From the NCBI GenBank assembly GCA_963924555.1, contig OZ004593.1:5576480-5640479 (forward strand): a stretch of DNA of 64,000 bases, in the 5' to 3' direction. Both the position numbers and the translations under genes were made by a program. The notes under the pieces are model-generated. The model did no database searches, was not told where the DNA came from, and was given only the letters and a program-made list of their open reading frames with translations. This stretch comes from Crambe crambe. Taxonomy: Eukaryota > Porifera > Demospongiae > Poecilosclerida > Crambeidae. Numbering within the stretch: position 1 is the first letter of the stretch; the number at the start of each line of letters is the position of its first letter. Below, one piece after another: positions 47,901 through 59,300 of the stretch.

Positions 47901-49969
47901 ATTTGAGGCTTTCTTGTAGGTTCTCTTGCTACCTTTTCAGAAACTTTTTACCCTCTCTGCTCTCACTATTCAAAGCCTTGCTGTCTTTCAAACGATTGTA
48001 TCATAGATTCTACTCTCTTTTTTTTTGCTGTTCATGTTATTTTTCTTGCCTCCTGTGCTTTCTCAGATGATCGTTAACTTGCCTGCTGTCTCTTGCAGTC
48101 ATTAAACCCTAAAGGTCACGTGCATGCGTAGATATGGACAAACATACCACCATCATAGTCACCTCCAGCACTGCGCCTCGGCACTTTGGCGCCCAGGCAA
48201 AAATCATGTAATTAATGCTCATGTATTATGCTCATGTGTACTTAGATTTCAGGATGGTTGTCTGTAAGGAATGAGAAATAGGTAGTGGCTTACAAGGACC
48301 TAAGAAACCTGATCCTTTCATGTCCTATACAATCCATGCAGTTGTAGAATAAATTTTTCCCACCTATTCCCCCCACACCTTCGTGACAACCAACCTGCAA
48401 TGTTATTATGCTCATGTACACTGGTATTATTGACCTTGACCTTTAACCTCAGTAATCTGACCCTGGGTTTGTGGTAATTGTGTTCATGGCTTATGAATCA
48501 GCTGATACTGAATTTTTTTTTCCAATTCTAAAAGGACTGAGATAAACAAGCTAGCTCACTGCAAGATTATGGAAAATAAATATATGATTGCTCAATTATG
48601 CTAGCCTTATAAATCAATGTTAAAATTATGCTGGCACAATGTGCCAGTGTGAACCCTTGTTTTTGTGTGTCCAAGTTATGCCTGCTAACTATGCAGTATT
48701 ATTTCGTGGTGATCAGTTTAGCTTGCATTCTTTTAAAAAAATTTTTTTTCAGTCTCTTTAGTCTATCCTGAATGCTACACATTCACCACTGGTACATCAG
48801 TGAATAGATCAACTCTTACTGGATACTGTTCTAATGTTTGTATGGCTGGCACAATGACGACCTGTCTGCAACCAACCTCCAGTGTTCTGTTTGATGGGCG
48901 TGTCCCCACACTCACTGGACTAGATGGTGACATGTGGGCAAGTCAACTACTCACTGTAAACACAATGGAATCCTCGACTAATGTCATCTTTAACTTCACT
49001 GACACACCAGACTATAACAGAGTAGAGAGAGTTGAGGTGGTGATGTTCAACTGTCCACAGTGGGGGGTAGCATCTACTATCATCACCCTTACAGGGGCCA
49101 CTGCTAGAGGTCAGCCCTTCAACACTTTTGATTCAATCTCTGTTAGTTCCCTCACCTCCTGTGAGTCTCTTGTGAGAGTGTGTTTGTCAGCCTTCGTTTC
49201 TCGACCACTAATTGGTCTACAATTCATCCTTGACCAGGACTCTGACTGGGTGCACCTTGCCGAGGTGACCTTCTATGCCAGAGGTACTACATGTCCACCA
49301 AATGTCATCCTCAATCAAACTACACCACCACCACCAGATACTACAATGTCACCAACTACAACTGCCATCACCTCAAATAGTAAGTGCATATGCATGGTTA
49401 GGGTGAGGCTTCAGCCTCATTATCCTCATTGTGACCATAATTCAGCTAACCTATGACCCTATGTCTGCTAGCTATGTGAGTACAAACTGTGCAGGTGTGC
49501 ATACATACACCTGCTTCATTTATAATGTTAGCTAATATAATGGCTGTATAGCTATGTATATGGTATTCCCTATTTTAAAATGTATTTATGAGGACTGTCA
49601 CTAGCTTTTAGTCATTTATACTCTGTAGACTTTGTCCCTACCACAAGTTCTCCCCTGTCTGAAGTCTGTGACTGTTCCAGCACTCCAGCCATCTTGTCAG
49701 CTGTCATTGCAGTCATCGTCACAGCTCTACTGGCCACTGTCATCTTTGTGGTGGTGCAGGTTGTCATCTGCAAGTGCCATCCAAAGTTCAGACCTGGAGG
49801 GACTGAGATAGGAGCCTCAGCAGGAGGGGAAGGGCGGGAGTATGAGCAGGTTGATGTGGAAGGTGTAGCAATGAGGGGTGGCAATGATGCTATGTACATG
49901 GAGGTTGGAGAGCAAGGAGGTATCACCATTGAACTTAAGGAGAATGAAGCATATGGCACTTACACTTAG
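41901..49969 (+). CDS. Receptor-like type I membrane protein, unit 4 (346 aa)
   Basis: Exons are 41901-41918 (MPTVHE), 46431-46494 (GYMFKSVLFLSIFLLPLVSSQ), 48762-49379 and 49629-49969, phases 0, 1, 1. The ectodomain is of the first subtype (MAGTMTTCLQPTSSVLFDGR) with an additional Cys (NVCMAG) and an NFTDT site that is a potential N-glycosylation site not present in the others. The stalk is short (TTPPPPDTTMSPTTT). The tail has YEQV, YMEV and AYGTYT. Intron 1 (4.5 kb) contains the segmental duplication. Intron 2 (2.3 kb) is inflated by a mariner-like MITE and a hairpin element. The ORF is intact. Confidence 0.8.
43517..43579. repeat. 18-bp stem hairpin
   Basis: AGTTAGAACACGGTAGTC at 43517-43534 is the exact reverse complement of 43562-43579, with an added TGGTG/CACCA extension of the stem. 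Confidence 0.85.
45126..46035 (+). repeat. Segmental duplication in intron 1 of unit 4
   Basis: Second copy of 37527-38495, with small indels. Confidence 0.8.
46231..46260. repeat. Perfect 14-bp palindrome
   Basis: CTTCTGCCCCGTTA and TAACGGGGCAGAAG are separated by TG. It is unusually GC-rich for the region and lies 170 bp before E2. Confidence 0.9.
46895..47426. mobile_element. Mariner/Tc1-like MITE with TA duplication
   Basis: The left end TA-CCGTATAGCCGGAAATAT and right end reversed TA-CTGTATAGCCAGAAATAT pair over about 22 nt and end in TA. No transposase is present. It lies in intron 2 of unit 4. Confidence 0.65.
47448..47612. mobile_element. Short inverted-repeat element
   Basis: GAATCTTGAAA...GTCAAGCGACAACTGTG is mirrored by CACAGTTGTCGCTTGAC...TTTCAAGATTC. 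It directly follows the mariner-like MITE. Confidence 0.65.
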
Positions 49970-50224
49970 CTAATTAATAGCTTATCTCGTGTGTCAATTT
50001 TTACAAGTTGGATATTGATAGCTAGCTAGATCTGTAGCTAACAAGACTATATGGCTACGTAGATAAATTACTATTAGCTTATGCACACACACAATACTTG
50101 TTCTATGATACATAACTAACTGACAAGATCATGTCAGTGTTGAATGCTCAAACAGATGAAGACACATCTCTTATCTCTTAACAAACGCATAGATAGGTAG
50201 GTATAGGTCACACCATCCTGTATA

Positions 50225-50548
50225 TGTAAAAAGAGGGGTCATTAAAAGCTTGTATGATAGAGCCATGAGGGTTACCACACATGATACTGACTTAGTTAAG
50301 GAACAAGTGCATCTTAGGAAAGTTTTTGTAAAGAATGGTTATTTCTATCTGCAACTTTGAATCACATAACACCAAAACCTATAGTACGTAATAGGAAAGA
50401 AAGATAAAAACAAGTAGTAATTCCATAATTATGTTAAAGGCCTTAGTGAAGACATTAGAAGGGTTTGTAGAAGATTTGATATTGTTTTTAGATCAGGAAT
50501 GAATTTAAGATCTAAGGTTAAGGATAAGTTGCCATCAGACCAAAATTC
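50225..50548 (+). pseudogene. Penelope-like reverse transcriptase tail fragment
   Basis: Reads SLYDRAMRVTTHDTDLVKEQ, VHLRKVFVKNGYFYLQL, stop. After an interruption it reads EDIRRVCRRFDIVFRSGMNL and KDKLPSDQNSNVYR. This is the C-terminal RT region and RT-endonuclease linker of a Penelope-like element, matching 21710. The GIY-YIG part is missing: kinase sequence begins at the point where it should start. Confidence 0.7.
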
Positions 50549-50930
50549 TAATGTTTACAGGGCATGGAACAAGTAAGAACCTTTATGAGCAGTCGTACTA
50601 CAAAGTATGTGGAAGAGCCATGCTTCCCATCAGATGGATGGCATCTGAGAGCTTCTTTGGGCATTTCTCAGAGAAGACTGACGTGTGGTCGTATGATGTG
50701 GGAGATATTTACGCTCTGCAAGTGTCAACCGTACGAGGAGATGGAAGATCAGGAGATCATTCAGGATGCTATTAAGGGGTATGGCTACTGAAAGGCCAGA
50801 GGTGTGCCCTGAGGACGTTTATAGTGTGATGCTTTGATGCTGGGAGTATAAGATACAGGAGCGTGCATGCTTCAATGAAGTGTTCAACTCATCAGCAACT
50901 ATCCATCATAAGAATACCTCATGCTTGCTT
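50549..50930 (+). pseudogene. DDR-like tyrosine kinase C-lobe fragment
   Basis: KNLYEQSYYKVCGRAMLPIR then WMASES(F)FGHFSEKTDVWSY correspond to the activation loop and following helix. A frameshift near 50695 moves to MWEIFTLCKCQPYEEMEDQE. A second shift leads to TERPEVCPEDVYSVML, stop, CWEYKIQERACFNEVF. It lacks the N-lobe and catalytic loop. It is most similar to the kinase pseudogene at 19850, but from a different paralog (YEQSYYKV against YKSHYYVI). Confidence 0.8.
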
Positions 50931-51250
50931 TTGTTTTCAGCTGCTAATTACAGCATGTATGCTGTGCCAAATTAATAAAGTTCAAAGGTTAAAAGCTGTA
51001 TTGCGCATGCGCAATATTTTTGTATGTCCCTGCGCTGCTATTGGACAACAGAAATAGATCGACCGACCATGGCTACGAAGTAAGCATTAGCTAGCTAGCA
51101 GAGAAGGATATGCTATAATGGATGAGATGAATGCTTGGTTCCCAGGTAGCCAGTTTCTCATGCAATTATACCCAAATTGCATTCAAAAGCATGTGATTAC
51201 CTATACTATTTTTTCCCATTTGATTCCCGGGCCCCCAGTCAATTATTTTA
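50931..51250 (+). other. Spacer before unit 5
   Basis: Non-coding. It has a TTGCGCATGCGCAA palindrome (NRF1-like) at about 51001-51014 and an ATGGCTACGAA|GTAAGC at 51069, which could be an unrelated first exon, but nothing downstream supports this. Confidence 0.4.
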
Positions 51251-51346
51251 GGGTGTGGCTTATGCAGTAGCAGCACTGTTGCAGCACTATCTCTTAGCAA
51301 GCCTAAAACTTGACCGACAGACTGTGACGCGCATAGCTTCTTCAAG
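51251..51346 (+). promoter_or_regulatory. Promoter region of unit 5
   Basis: GGGTGTGGCTTATG lies at 51251-51264, then 'cagcactatctcttag' (shared with unit 2), then TGTGACGCGCATAGC up to the ATG at 51347. Confidence 0.6.
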
Positions 51347-52872
51347 ATGCCAACAGATCATGAGGTAAGATAATAACTAAGTCTACAAGTCAAGATTATT
51401 AAGTAGGATGCTGGGCTGACACTCTCTAGCTAATGATTGGTGGGTGTTGCATAGGCATAATTTTGGTCAGGGGGGCAGTAGCTAGGCTATATAGTGCAGG
51501 AAGTGTGCCATCTAGGGGAGTCCGGGGGCATGTTCCCCCGGGAAAATTTTGACTTTTAGATCCCCTTAGATTGCATGTGGTGCAATCCGAGAGGCAAATC
51601 TGGGTTTACGTCACCAATATTATAAACTTTGGTTTGTGCATGTGATGATGAATTTTGGGGAAGTTTTGTGTAGAAGCTTCTACCCTATTGATAATTAGTT
51701 AATATTATTAAAACTTAATGTAAACATCTCTTTTGCAGTTCGATAATGTATTCTTGGGAAGTTAACAAGTTATGTCAGTAACACCAGAAGTGAATTTCAC
51801 TTCATGTCTGGAAGTATTAATGGGATGTTTAAGGCCCCCCCCCCCCCCCCCCCCCCCCCTCCTCCCCCACCCCTGGTTCCTATGCCTATGTGTTGTGAGC
51901 ATTTAGCTAATAGTAATCATGAGTTAGCTGCCACAGCAAGCACACTCATTTTTTATATTATGCCAAACCAATTAATTTCCTGTTTCTCATCAGCTCCCTC
52001 AAGAAGAAGCTGAACTCAAGGCCCCAAACAGTTATTATTTTAGCACTTACTCTTGTGAAGTTATCGGGAAAAATTCATAGCTATAGTATAAAATGACAGT
52101 TTGGGGTAACTCCATGGAGACACTACTAGTAGAAATCTCTGATAGAGCTACGTAGCTAGCAAGCCAACATGAATAATTTTAGAGAGAGGTGACTTTGGTT
52201 TGTCTGATACACATGCACTTTTTCCCTGCAATCTCTTGATGTTCAACCAGTGCCTGCTTGAAATGCATGAGATTGTGACGTAAAGTTTCAGTTCGACAAT
52301 TGTAGATTTCGGGGCACGATGCAGTCCAGAACAGTGTTTAACTAACCATGCGTTTAAACAAATAGCAGTTATACGTAGTTACTACAGGTATGAAGACTGC
52401 CTCTCAATCTTTGCAGTTTCTGAAAAAAAGTCAAAAGTCCGAAGTTACCCCATGTCCAGAGATACCCCTGCCTACCTTAAATGTACTAACCACATAACTC
52501 CAAATGCTAGTTAATGTTTATTTTGCATGCAGCATTGGAATTTCGTTATTTTGTGATGAGAAGCAGGAAATTTAATTGGCATGGCCAAAAACTGCCATGT
52601 TAGGAACAGTTAAACACAGTAGCTAACTTGGTAGCTATAGCAAGAAGATATTTGGATTGATTGCTTCCTTAAATTGACGCAGAAGCAGCAATAGTATCGT
52701 ATTAGCTATATTGTATTGTACAACAGATGACAACTGACAAATACTGGAAATCCACGCACGCACCTTGAAAGGGGGCCACCCCTTGGGGTGATGCTCCTCT
52801 GCTGAAGGCAGATTGAAACATATGGCTCGAATTAAGCTGGAGGCCTTGACGTCACTTGACCCTTAGGGCGAG

Positions 52873-52916
<44 letters not shown>

Positions 52917-55478
52917 GCAAAATGCAAATCATCTAGCTGTCACTGAGCAGTCACATGCACCTGGTCAAGTCAGGATGCCTGTACACTAAGCAGGCACTAT
53001 GAGCCAGCAGGAGAACTGGCTATCTCTTTTCAGCAAGTGGTGTGGGCACCTGAAGTCCCAACTGATATTTTTGGAAATTCCAGGTACCCATTTTCAGCTG
53101 GATGGACTGGTGGCATGGTAATGCTGGTGAATTGAAAAGGATGAATAAACACTATATGTCACTGGTGGGACTCGAACTCATGGTCTCCCGCTTACAAGCT
53201 CAGTACAAACCACTTAACTGCCAGTGATTCCACACACACGCATGCACGCACGCACGCACTGTGTAATATACACACACAATATTCCAACAATGCTGCAATC
53301 TTTTTTTTTCTAGTGAGAATTACAATGGAACCTCCAAATAGTGGACACACATGTGACCCATCCTTTTCTCCTTTGAAGAGAGCCTCTTTTGGAGTATTTT
53401 AGATTGTTCTTTGTTGAGAGCTTATTGAAGTTACCACTATATTCCTATTTGTGATCAGGGATTCTGTCACAACTGTGGGCTGGCAGGCCTGGGAGGAAAA
53501 CTAGAAACTCAGAAACAGAGGACTTTTCAATCTTGTACTTGCCACATAAAAATCTTTCTAGTAGTACTACACTACAGCCAACTGAATATACACATGCACA
53601 TATGCATGCACATGCATGAAAGCAAGTTCTAGTGGCCCTCGTGCTTCACACAAGAAACTAGAGCTCATAGAGTTCAATGCCCCACTGTAAAGTGTCTGGT
53701 TGAAGCATTAATATTACTAGGGAGGGCACTAGCCTACGTCGTTCAGCTCCCAATTTGGTAAGGATCATTAACTTTAATGCATAATTAATATGTACACTAA
53801 AACTATCAGTGCACATGCAACCTACATCTGGCTCTGGCTCTGGCTCTGGCAGGATAGCCAGCAAGAAAAACATGCATTCAAGCTACCAAGAAAGCGTTCT
53901 TTATGCTATCAGCATTATGGCTTCAAGAAAATGTTGAATAAGTAGTTAGCTATTACAAGTTTTCAAAATTTTCTACCACAGATAACTATATATAGTGAAT
54001 CCAACCGATTGCTTAACACTTGTGCAGCTGAAGAAATATGTAGTGGTATATACAGTAACTGGGACCAGTCTGTTGACTACCTTTCCAAGACCAAAAGAAT
54101 TATAGATTACACCCCAGGGCCTAATAGATATGTCCATACTTAGCATTATTATTATTATTTGAACACATTATATAGGGGTACGATTTTAATGCAGCACTCA
54201 TTTTGAGCGTCTTCATTCCTCTTGTCTCATCTCAAGGTATGCACTTCAAGTAGCTAGCTATGATAACAGATACACAATAGTTTAAGTTAGCTATGATGTA
54301 AATCTCTCCTCTTTCAATAGTCTATCCTGAACGCTACACATTTCTCACTGGTATATCAGTGAATGGATCATCTCCTACTGGAAACTGTTCTAGACTGCAG
54401 AATGATAGCACAATGACAACCTGTTTTCAACCGCCAAACTCTGGTGTTCTGTTCGATGGGCATGTCCCCACACTCACTGGACTAGATGGTGACATGTGGG
54501 CAAGTCAACTACTCACTATAAACACAATGTATTCCTTGACTAATGTCATCTTTGACTTCACTGATACACCAGGCTATGTTGGGATACAGAGAGTTGAGGT
54601 GGTGATGTTCAACTGTCCACAGTGGGGGATAACATCTACTACCATCACCCTCACAGGGGCCACAGCTAGAAGTCAGTCCTTCAATGTTTTTGCTCAAACC
54701 TCTATTAGTTCTCTCACCTCCTGTGAGTCTCTTGTGAGAGTGTGTTTATCACGCCAAGTAACTCGACCACTAATTGGTCTACAATTCACCCTTCACCAGG
54801 ATTCTGATTGGCTGAACCTTGCTGAGGTGACCTTCTATGGCAGTGGTACCACCTGTCCACCAAATATCATCCTCAATCCACCTACAACACCACCACCAGA
54901 TTCAACAACCACCTCGAATAGGCATGGTAGGTTTCAGCCTCATTATCTTCATTGTGACCATAATTCAGCTAGCCTATGACCCTATGTCTGCTAGCTATGT
55001 GAGGTCAAACTGTGCAGGTGTGCATACATGCACCTGCCTTGTTTGCTTCATTTATAATGTTAGCTAATATAATGGCTGTAGCTAGTATATATTCCTTATT
55101 TAAAAATCTATTTATGTGGACTGTCACTAACTCTTTATATACTCTGTAGACTCTGTCCCTACCACAAGTTCTTCCCTGTCTGAAGTCTGTGAATGTTCCA
55201 TCTTGTCAGCTGTCATTGCAGTCATTGTCACAGCTCTACTGGCCACAGTCATCTTTGTGGTGGTGCAGGTCATTATCTGCAAGTGCCATCCAAAGTTCAA
55301 ACCTGGAGGGACTGAAACAGGAGCCTCAGCAGGAGGGGAGGGGCAGGAGTATGAGCAGGTTGATGTGGAAGGTGTAGCTGTGAGGGGTGGCAATGATGCT
55401 AGGTACATGGAGGTTGGATAGCAAGGAGGTATCACCATTGAACTCAAGGAGAATGAAGCATATGGCACTTACACTTAG
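51347..55478 (+). CDS. Receptor-like membrane protein, unit 5, tail truncated (318 aa)
   Basis: Exons are 51347-51364 (MPTDHE), 54176-54236 (GYDFNAALILSVFIPLVSSQ), 54321-54926 and 55150-55421, with ancestral coding continuing to 55478. E2 has no Met (MFKSV became DFNAA), so only E1 supplies a start. With E1 the frame is open, which is the best support for the four-exon model. The usual E3 donor GTAAGT is lost; GTAGGT six nt downstream keeps the phase. E4 has a TAG at 55419 (YMEVG, stop), removing the last ~19 residues and the AYGTYT motif but leaving YEQV and YMEV. The Ser/Cys-rich linker before the helix is also shortened (CECSILSAV). The ectodomain is of the second subtype. It is either a shorter functional variant or an early pseudogene. 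Confidence 0.7.
51451..51889. mobile_element. Inverted-repeat element with C25 tract
   Basis: ATAGGCATAATTTTGGTCAG...GGGG at the left is mirrored by CCCC...CCTGGTTCCTATGCCTAT at the right. It has no transposase. A 25-C run lies at 51835-51859. Confidence 0.5.
52862..53233 (-). repeat. tRNA-derived SINE with (TG)n tail
   Basis: Read on the minus strand from about 53233: a tRNA-like head with A-box-like TGGCAGTTAAGTGG and B-box GAGTTCGAGTCCC, and even a 7-bp acceptor-like pair (TCACTGG/CCAGTGA). It continues into an unrelated body (GAAAATGGGTACCTGG) and ends in (TG)n, seen on + as (CA)n at 52870-52912. The T stem does not pair, so it is not a functional tRNA. Confidence 0.7.
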
Positions 55479-55766
55479 CTAACTAATAGCTTATCTTGTG
55501 TGTCAATTTTTACAAGTTGGATATTGATAGCTAGCTAGATCTGTAGCTAACAAGACTATGGCTACGTAGATAAATTACTATTAGCTTATGCACACACACA
55601 ATACTTGTTCTATGATATGTAACTAACAAGATCATGTCAGTGTCGAATGCTCAAACAGATGAAGACATATCTCTTTAAAATCCACTGCTGTCATTATACT
55701 GGCTAAGCTAGCTAGCTATAGCTATAGCTGGTTGTGCCTATATTTGTGGTATTTTCATTCCTGCAG

Positions 55767-56040
55767 GCGCTACATAGATGTGCTTTTAAAAAAAAAGAGC
55801 TTCTAATTCTCTCCTGTTCCAATATCATTATCCTGTTGTCATCACTGCCATCACCACAGCTCTGTTGGCCACAGTCGTCTTAATACTGGCTGTATGGAAG
55901 TGCTATACAAAGTCCAGTCCTGGAGGAACTGGAGGGGAGAAAGGGGGAGGGGAGGGGGAGGAGGTGTATGAAGAGATGGGTGGGGATGAGGGAGGTGTGG
56001 CTGTAGCAAATGATCTCACGTACATGGAAACTGGAGATTG
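55767..56040 (+). pseudogene. Degenerate second TM-tail exon (after unit 5)
   Basis: Acceptor tttcattcctgcag, then, after a frameshift, PVVITAITTALLATVVLILA followed by VWKCYTKSSPGGTGGE, EEVYEEMGGDEGGVAV and LTYMETGD, stop. It is the best preserved of these cassettes and carries YEEM (a YxxM pattern) and YMET. The entry frame from the acceptor runs into TAG, so it cannot be used as such. Confidence 0.7.
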
Positions 56041-56297
56041 AGGAGAAAGTATCATATAGCTAGTATGCCTTAGTTCAATGGTATCAATGTTTTGGACTCA
56101 ATTTTGTAGGTACCATTCAGTTTCAATAGCTGGGTAATAGGCCACTAGCTCATGTTTTCAAAGTGCTATCTGTAGGCTTCTGTTTCAAACATGACAGGAA
56201 ACAGGATTCCAATATCCCAGCTAGCTCTTCAGCCCCCCCCCCCCCCCCCCCCCCCCCCACCCAGTCATTGATGGGGGGCCGTCCGGTTACAATTTTT
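56041..56297 (+). other. Spacer with C26 tract
   Basis: Non-coding. A 26-C run occupies 56233-56258, just before the promoter box of unit 6. Confidence 0.6.
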
Positions 56298-56369
56298 GGG
56301 TGTGGCTTATAGTTAATGCATGCACTGCAACTTGATCAGATGGACTGTGACGCGCGTAACTTCTTCAAG
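56298..56369 (+). promoter_or_regulatory. Promoter region of unit 6
   Basis: GGGTGTGGCTTAT lies at 56298-56310. TGTGACGCGCGTAAC then CTTCTTCAAG adjoin the ATG at 56370. Confidence 0.6.
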
Positions 56370-59300
56370 ATGCCAACAGTTCATGAGGTAAGCTAAGTCT
56401 ACAAGTCAAGATTATTAACTAAAATGTTGGGCTGACACTCTCTAGCGAACTAGGAATTATAATAGCTGCCACTTAGTAAGGTTCAAAGCAAGCACACTAT
56501 GTTAGTGGGGGAAAACTGCCATGTTAGGAACAGTTAAACACAGTAGCTATATTAGTTGAGCTGGCATCTCAATGAAACAGTTTCAGTTCATTTGATCAGA
56601 TTACTGGTAGCTTGTTATAGCAAGAAGATATTTGATGGATCGCTGCCTTAAAATGTTTGCATGTTCAGTTTGTGAAACCTGGGGGGGGGGGGGGGGGGGG
56701 GTGGGGGGGTGGGATGCCAAATGCTTCACTCTGACTCTAGAGCTAATGACATACTTTCAGTTTATCATTTATCATGTTGTAGCTGATGTGTACACAATCT
56801 GTGTGTATTTTAATGGTACATGTACTAATATTGTATGCATAGCCCCTTTAGTGGTTTATTTACTTCCACTGAGTTACGTATAATAATAATTGTGGAGGAT
56901 CTCTTACTAGAAACAATTATACTTGATGACTGTGCACTAAAAGATCTCAATCAAATTTTCATGCCCAGATCTTCATGGGAATTATTGGAACTCCAAATAA
57001 TTTTTTCTTACTGTATGCCTGTGCCCTTGCTCACTGAAGTTGGTCTCCCCCACACCCCCCATTGTTGGATAATAATTCAAATAATTTTTATGTCATTATT
57101 GAACATAACCATGAAAATAACAGCGAAAAATTTATGGTAGGCACAACAGAGACTGAGTCACAAAAACAACCACAAGGCCACAATTACGCAATTACGATAA
57201 CTGACCACAGACCACAAGAATGAATTGCACAGATAGCAATATTCGAACTATGATTACTGCAATTTTTTTAAAATTACAATGGAACCTCCTAATAATGGGT
57301 TCGTCCTTTATAAGGAGCCTCTTTTGGAGTATAGGGTTTATCCTCTTTCAAATGAGGTTCCACTCAATTTCCACTGTATTCTCAGGGATTTTGGGCTGGG
57401 AGGGAAACTAGGAACTCTGAAACAGAGGATTTTTCCAATTCTTGTTGCACATGGCCACATTTCTAATTATAATCTTTCTAGTAGATCAACTACACTATGT
57501 ATACACATGCACATGTGTTTTAGTGGTCCTTGATCTATGATATGCTTCACACAAGAGACCAATCCAGATAGAAATATGGCAATTGGGACCAAGACAAAAG
57601 GATCATAGATCACATCCCAGGCCCCAATAGATGTGTCCATGCTTAACATATTGTTTAATACGTTAGGTTTTGTACAAGTTCAAAGCAGCACTCATTTTGA
57701 GTATCTTCCTTCCTCTTATCTCAAGGTAGAGCTAATAACACATGCATAGTACTAACAGGACCATACAAATTCCTTCTCAGTGGCCAAGCTGCAAGATTTT
57801 ATTGTAATTCCCTCCCAGTCTATCCTGAATGCTACACATTTCCCACTAGTACATCAGTGAATGGATCATCTCCTACTGGAAACTGTTCTAAGTAGTCTGG
57901 CTAACACAGGCTCTTTGGGCCAAAAGATCAGGTTAAACTGTTTTTAGTTGTGATTGATGAGCAGAGTACCAAATGTGTATGGTTTCACTGTAATCTTGTC
58001 TCTAGGGAAAATCCGGGGGGGGGGGGGGGAAGTCTAGGGAAAACCCCTAACTATCTACATGCAGTATATAGGTTTGTCCATGTATCAAAGAAAACAACTT
58101 CCTCCACCTTGGCCTCCTTAAACCATTGGCTCATGAGTCATGATGCTACCCCTTAGATCTTACTTTTTTTCATGTGTTACCCCCTAATAGGGCAAGTGAA
58201 TCAACTGCCCATCCTAACCACATTAGTAGGGGAAATAATTACCCTAATGAAGCTAGTTGGCAACCACCTATTTAGGGACTGAAATGAAGAGGTTAAGAGA
58301 TTAGCTACTGTTAGTGGGTAATTCTAGTCTACTAGCTGTGATTATCTGGACACAGCACTGCACTTGATGATTCTTCGATCAAACAAAGCATTAACCTTGG
58401 AAATTGTCAAGCTGCTATTCTGAGCAGTAGTAGTGGACGAGCTATTAATAACAGTCACCATTATTATGACTTGTGCTAATTGGATTGATTGTTTACATAC
58501 ATACATATGTGTCTAAAAGAGAACTTTTACACTGACATTATAATTGCATTATTATGTTGTTGATTATATTGTAGGGATACATGTTCAAGAGTGTACTCTT
58601 TTTGAGTATCTTTCTTCTTCCTCTCGTCTCATCTCAAGGTATGTCACTCTGTGAGCACGTACTTATTTCCCCAGGCTGAGTCCCTTACCTGGACTTGCTG
58701 ATGACTTCACTAGTCTGGCTTGAGTCCGGCCTTGGCTTTTACTAGTAAAGGCTTTGCTGTAAAACTTGATGAAATTTTAGTGGAAATGGATGACTGGTGT
58801 GTGCAGTCATGTGATTATCATGATGATTAGCATGGTGATTAGCACACATAGTGTGGTGAGTAGTGTTACCAGGTCCTAAGTTATTCCACACTGGGGAGTT
58901 GGTGGCTAACATTGTGTATAGTGTGAAATTTTGAATAAAATTTTCGTGGTTTCAAAGTGTGAATAGGCAATTAGCTATTATGCTATTCTTGTATGCTCTG
59001 AAATTCATATCATTATGCTCATGTGCAATGTCATTATGCTGCACTGGTATTATTGACCTTTGACCTCAATAATCTGACCCTGGGTTTGTGATAATTGTGT
59101 TCATGGTTTATGAATCAGCTGATACTGAAAGAGTTTTCTTTTTCAATGCTAAAAAGACAGTTTACTGATAAACTGCTCACTGCAAGACTATGTAGAATTG
59201 AGTGTCATGCTAAGCATATTCAAAAATTATTATTTTTTTGATGATTATGCTGAGTGCTGATTATCCTTTCCTTGTACAACAATGTATGCTCAAAATTATG

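Larger units (their letters stand above)
51365..54175 (+). other. Intron 1 of unit 5
   Basis: Holds an inverted-repeat element (51451-51889, 'ataggcata' ends, C25 run), a SINE (52862-53233) and repeats shared with unit 4 intron 1 (53330-53600, 53880-54120). No gene is seen. Confidence 0.5.

Noticed and set aside
51002..51085. Independent gene start (NRF1-like site plus ATGGCTACGAA|GTAAGC)
   Set aside because: No downstream exon can be linked to it before the unit 5 promoter. Left as unproven.
53163..53233. Functional tRNA gene on the minus strand
   Set aside because: The acceptor pairs, but the T stem does not, and the sequence continues into a SINE body with a (TG)n tail.
54176..54236. Unit 5 as a pseudogene without start codon
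   Set aside because: The in-frame TAG upstream of E2 lies in the intron, and E1 at 51347 supplies the ATG in phase.
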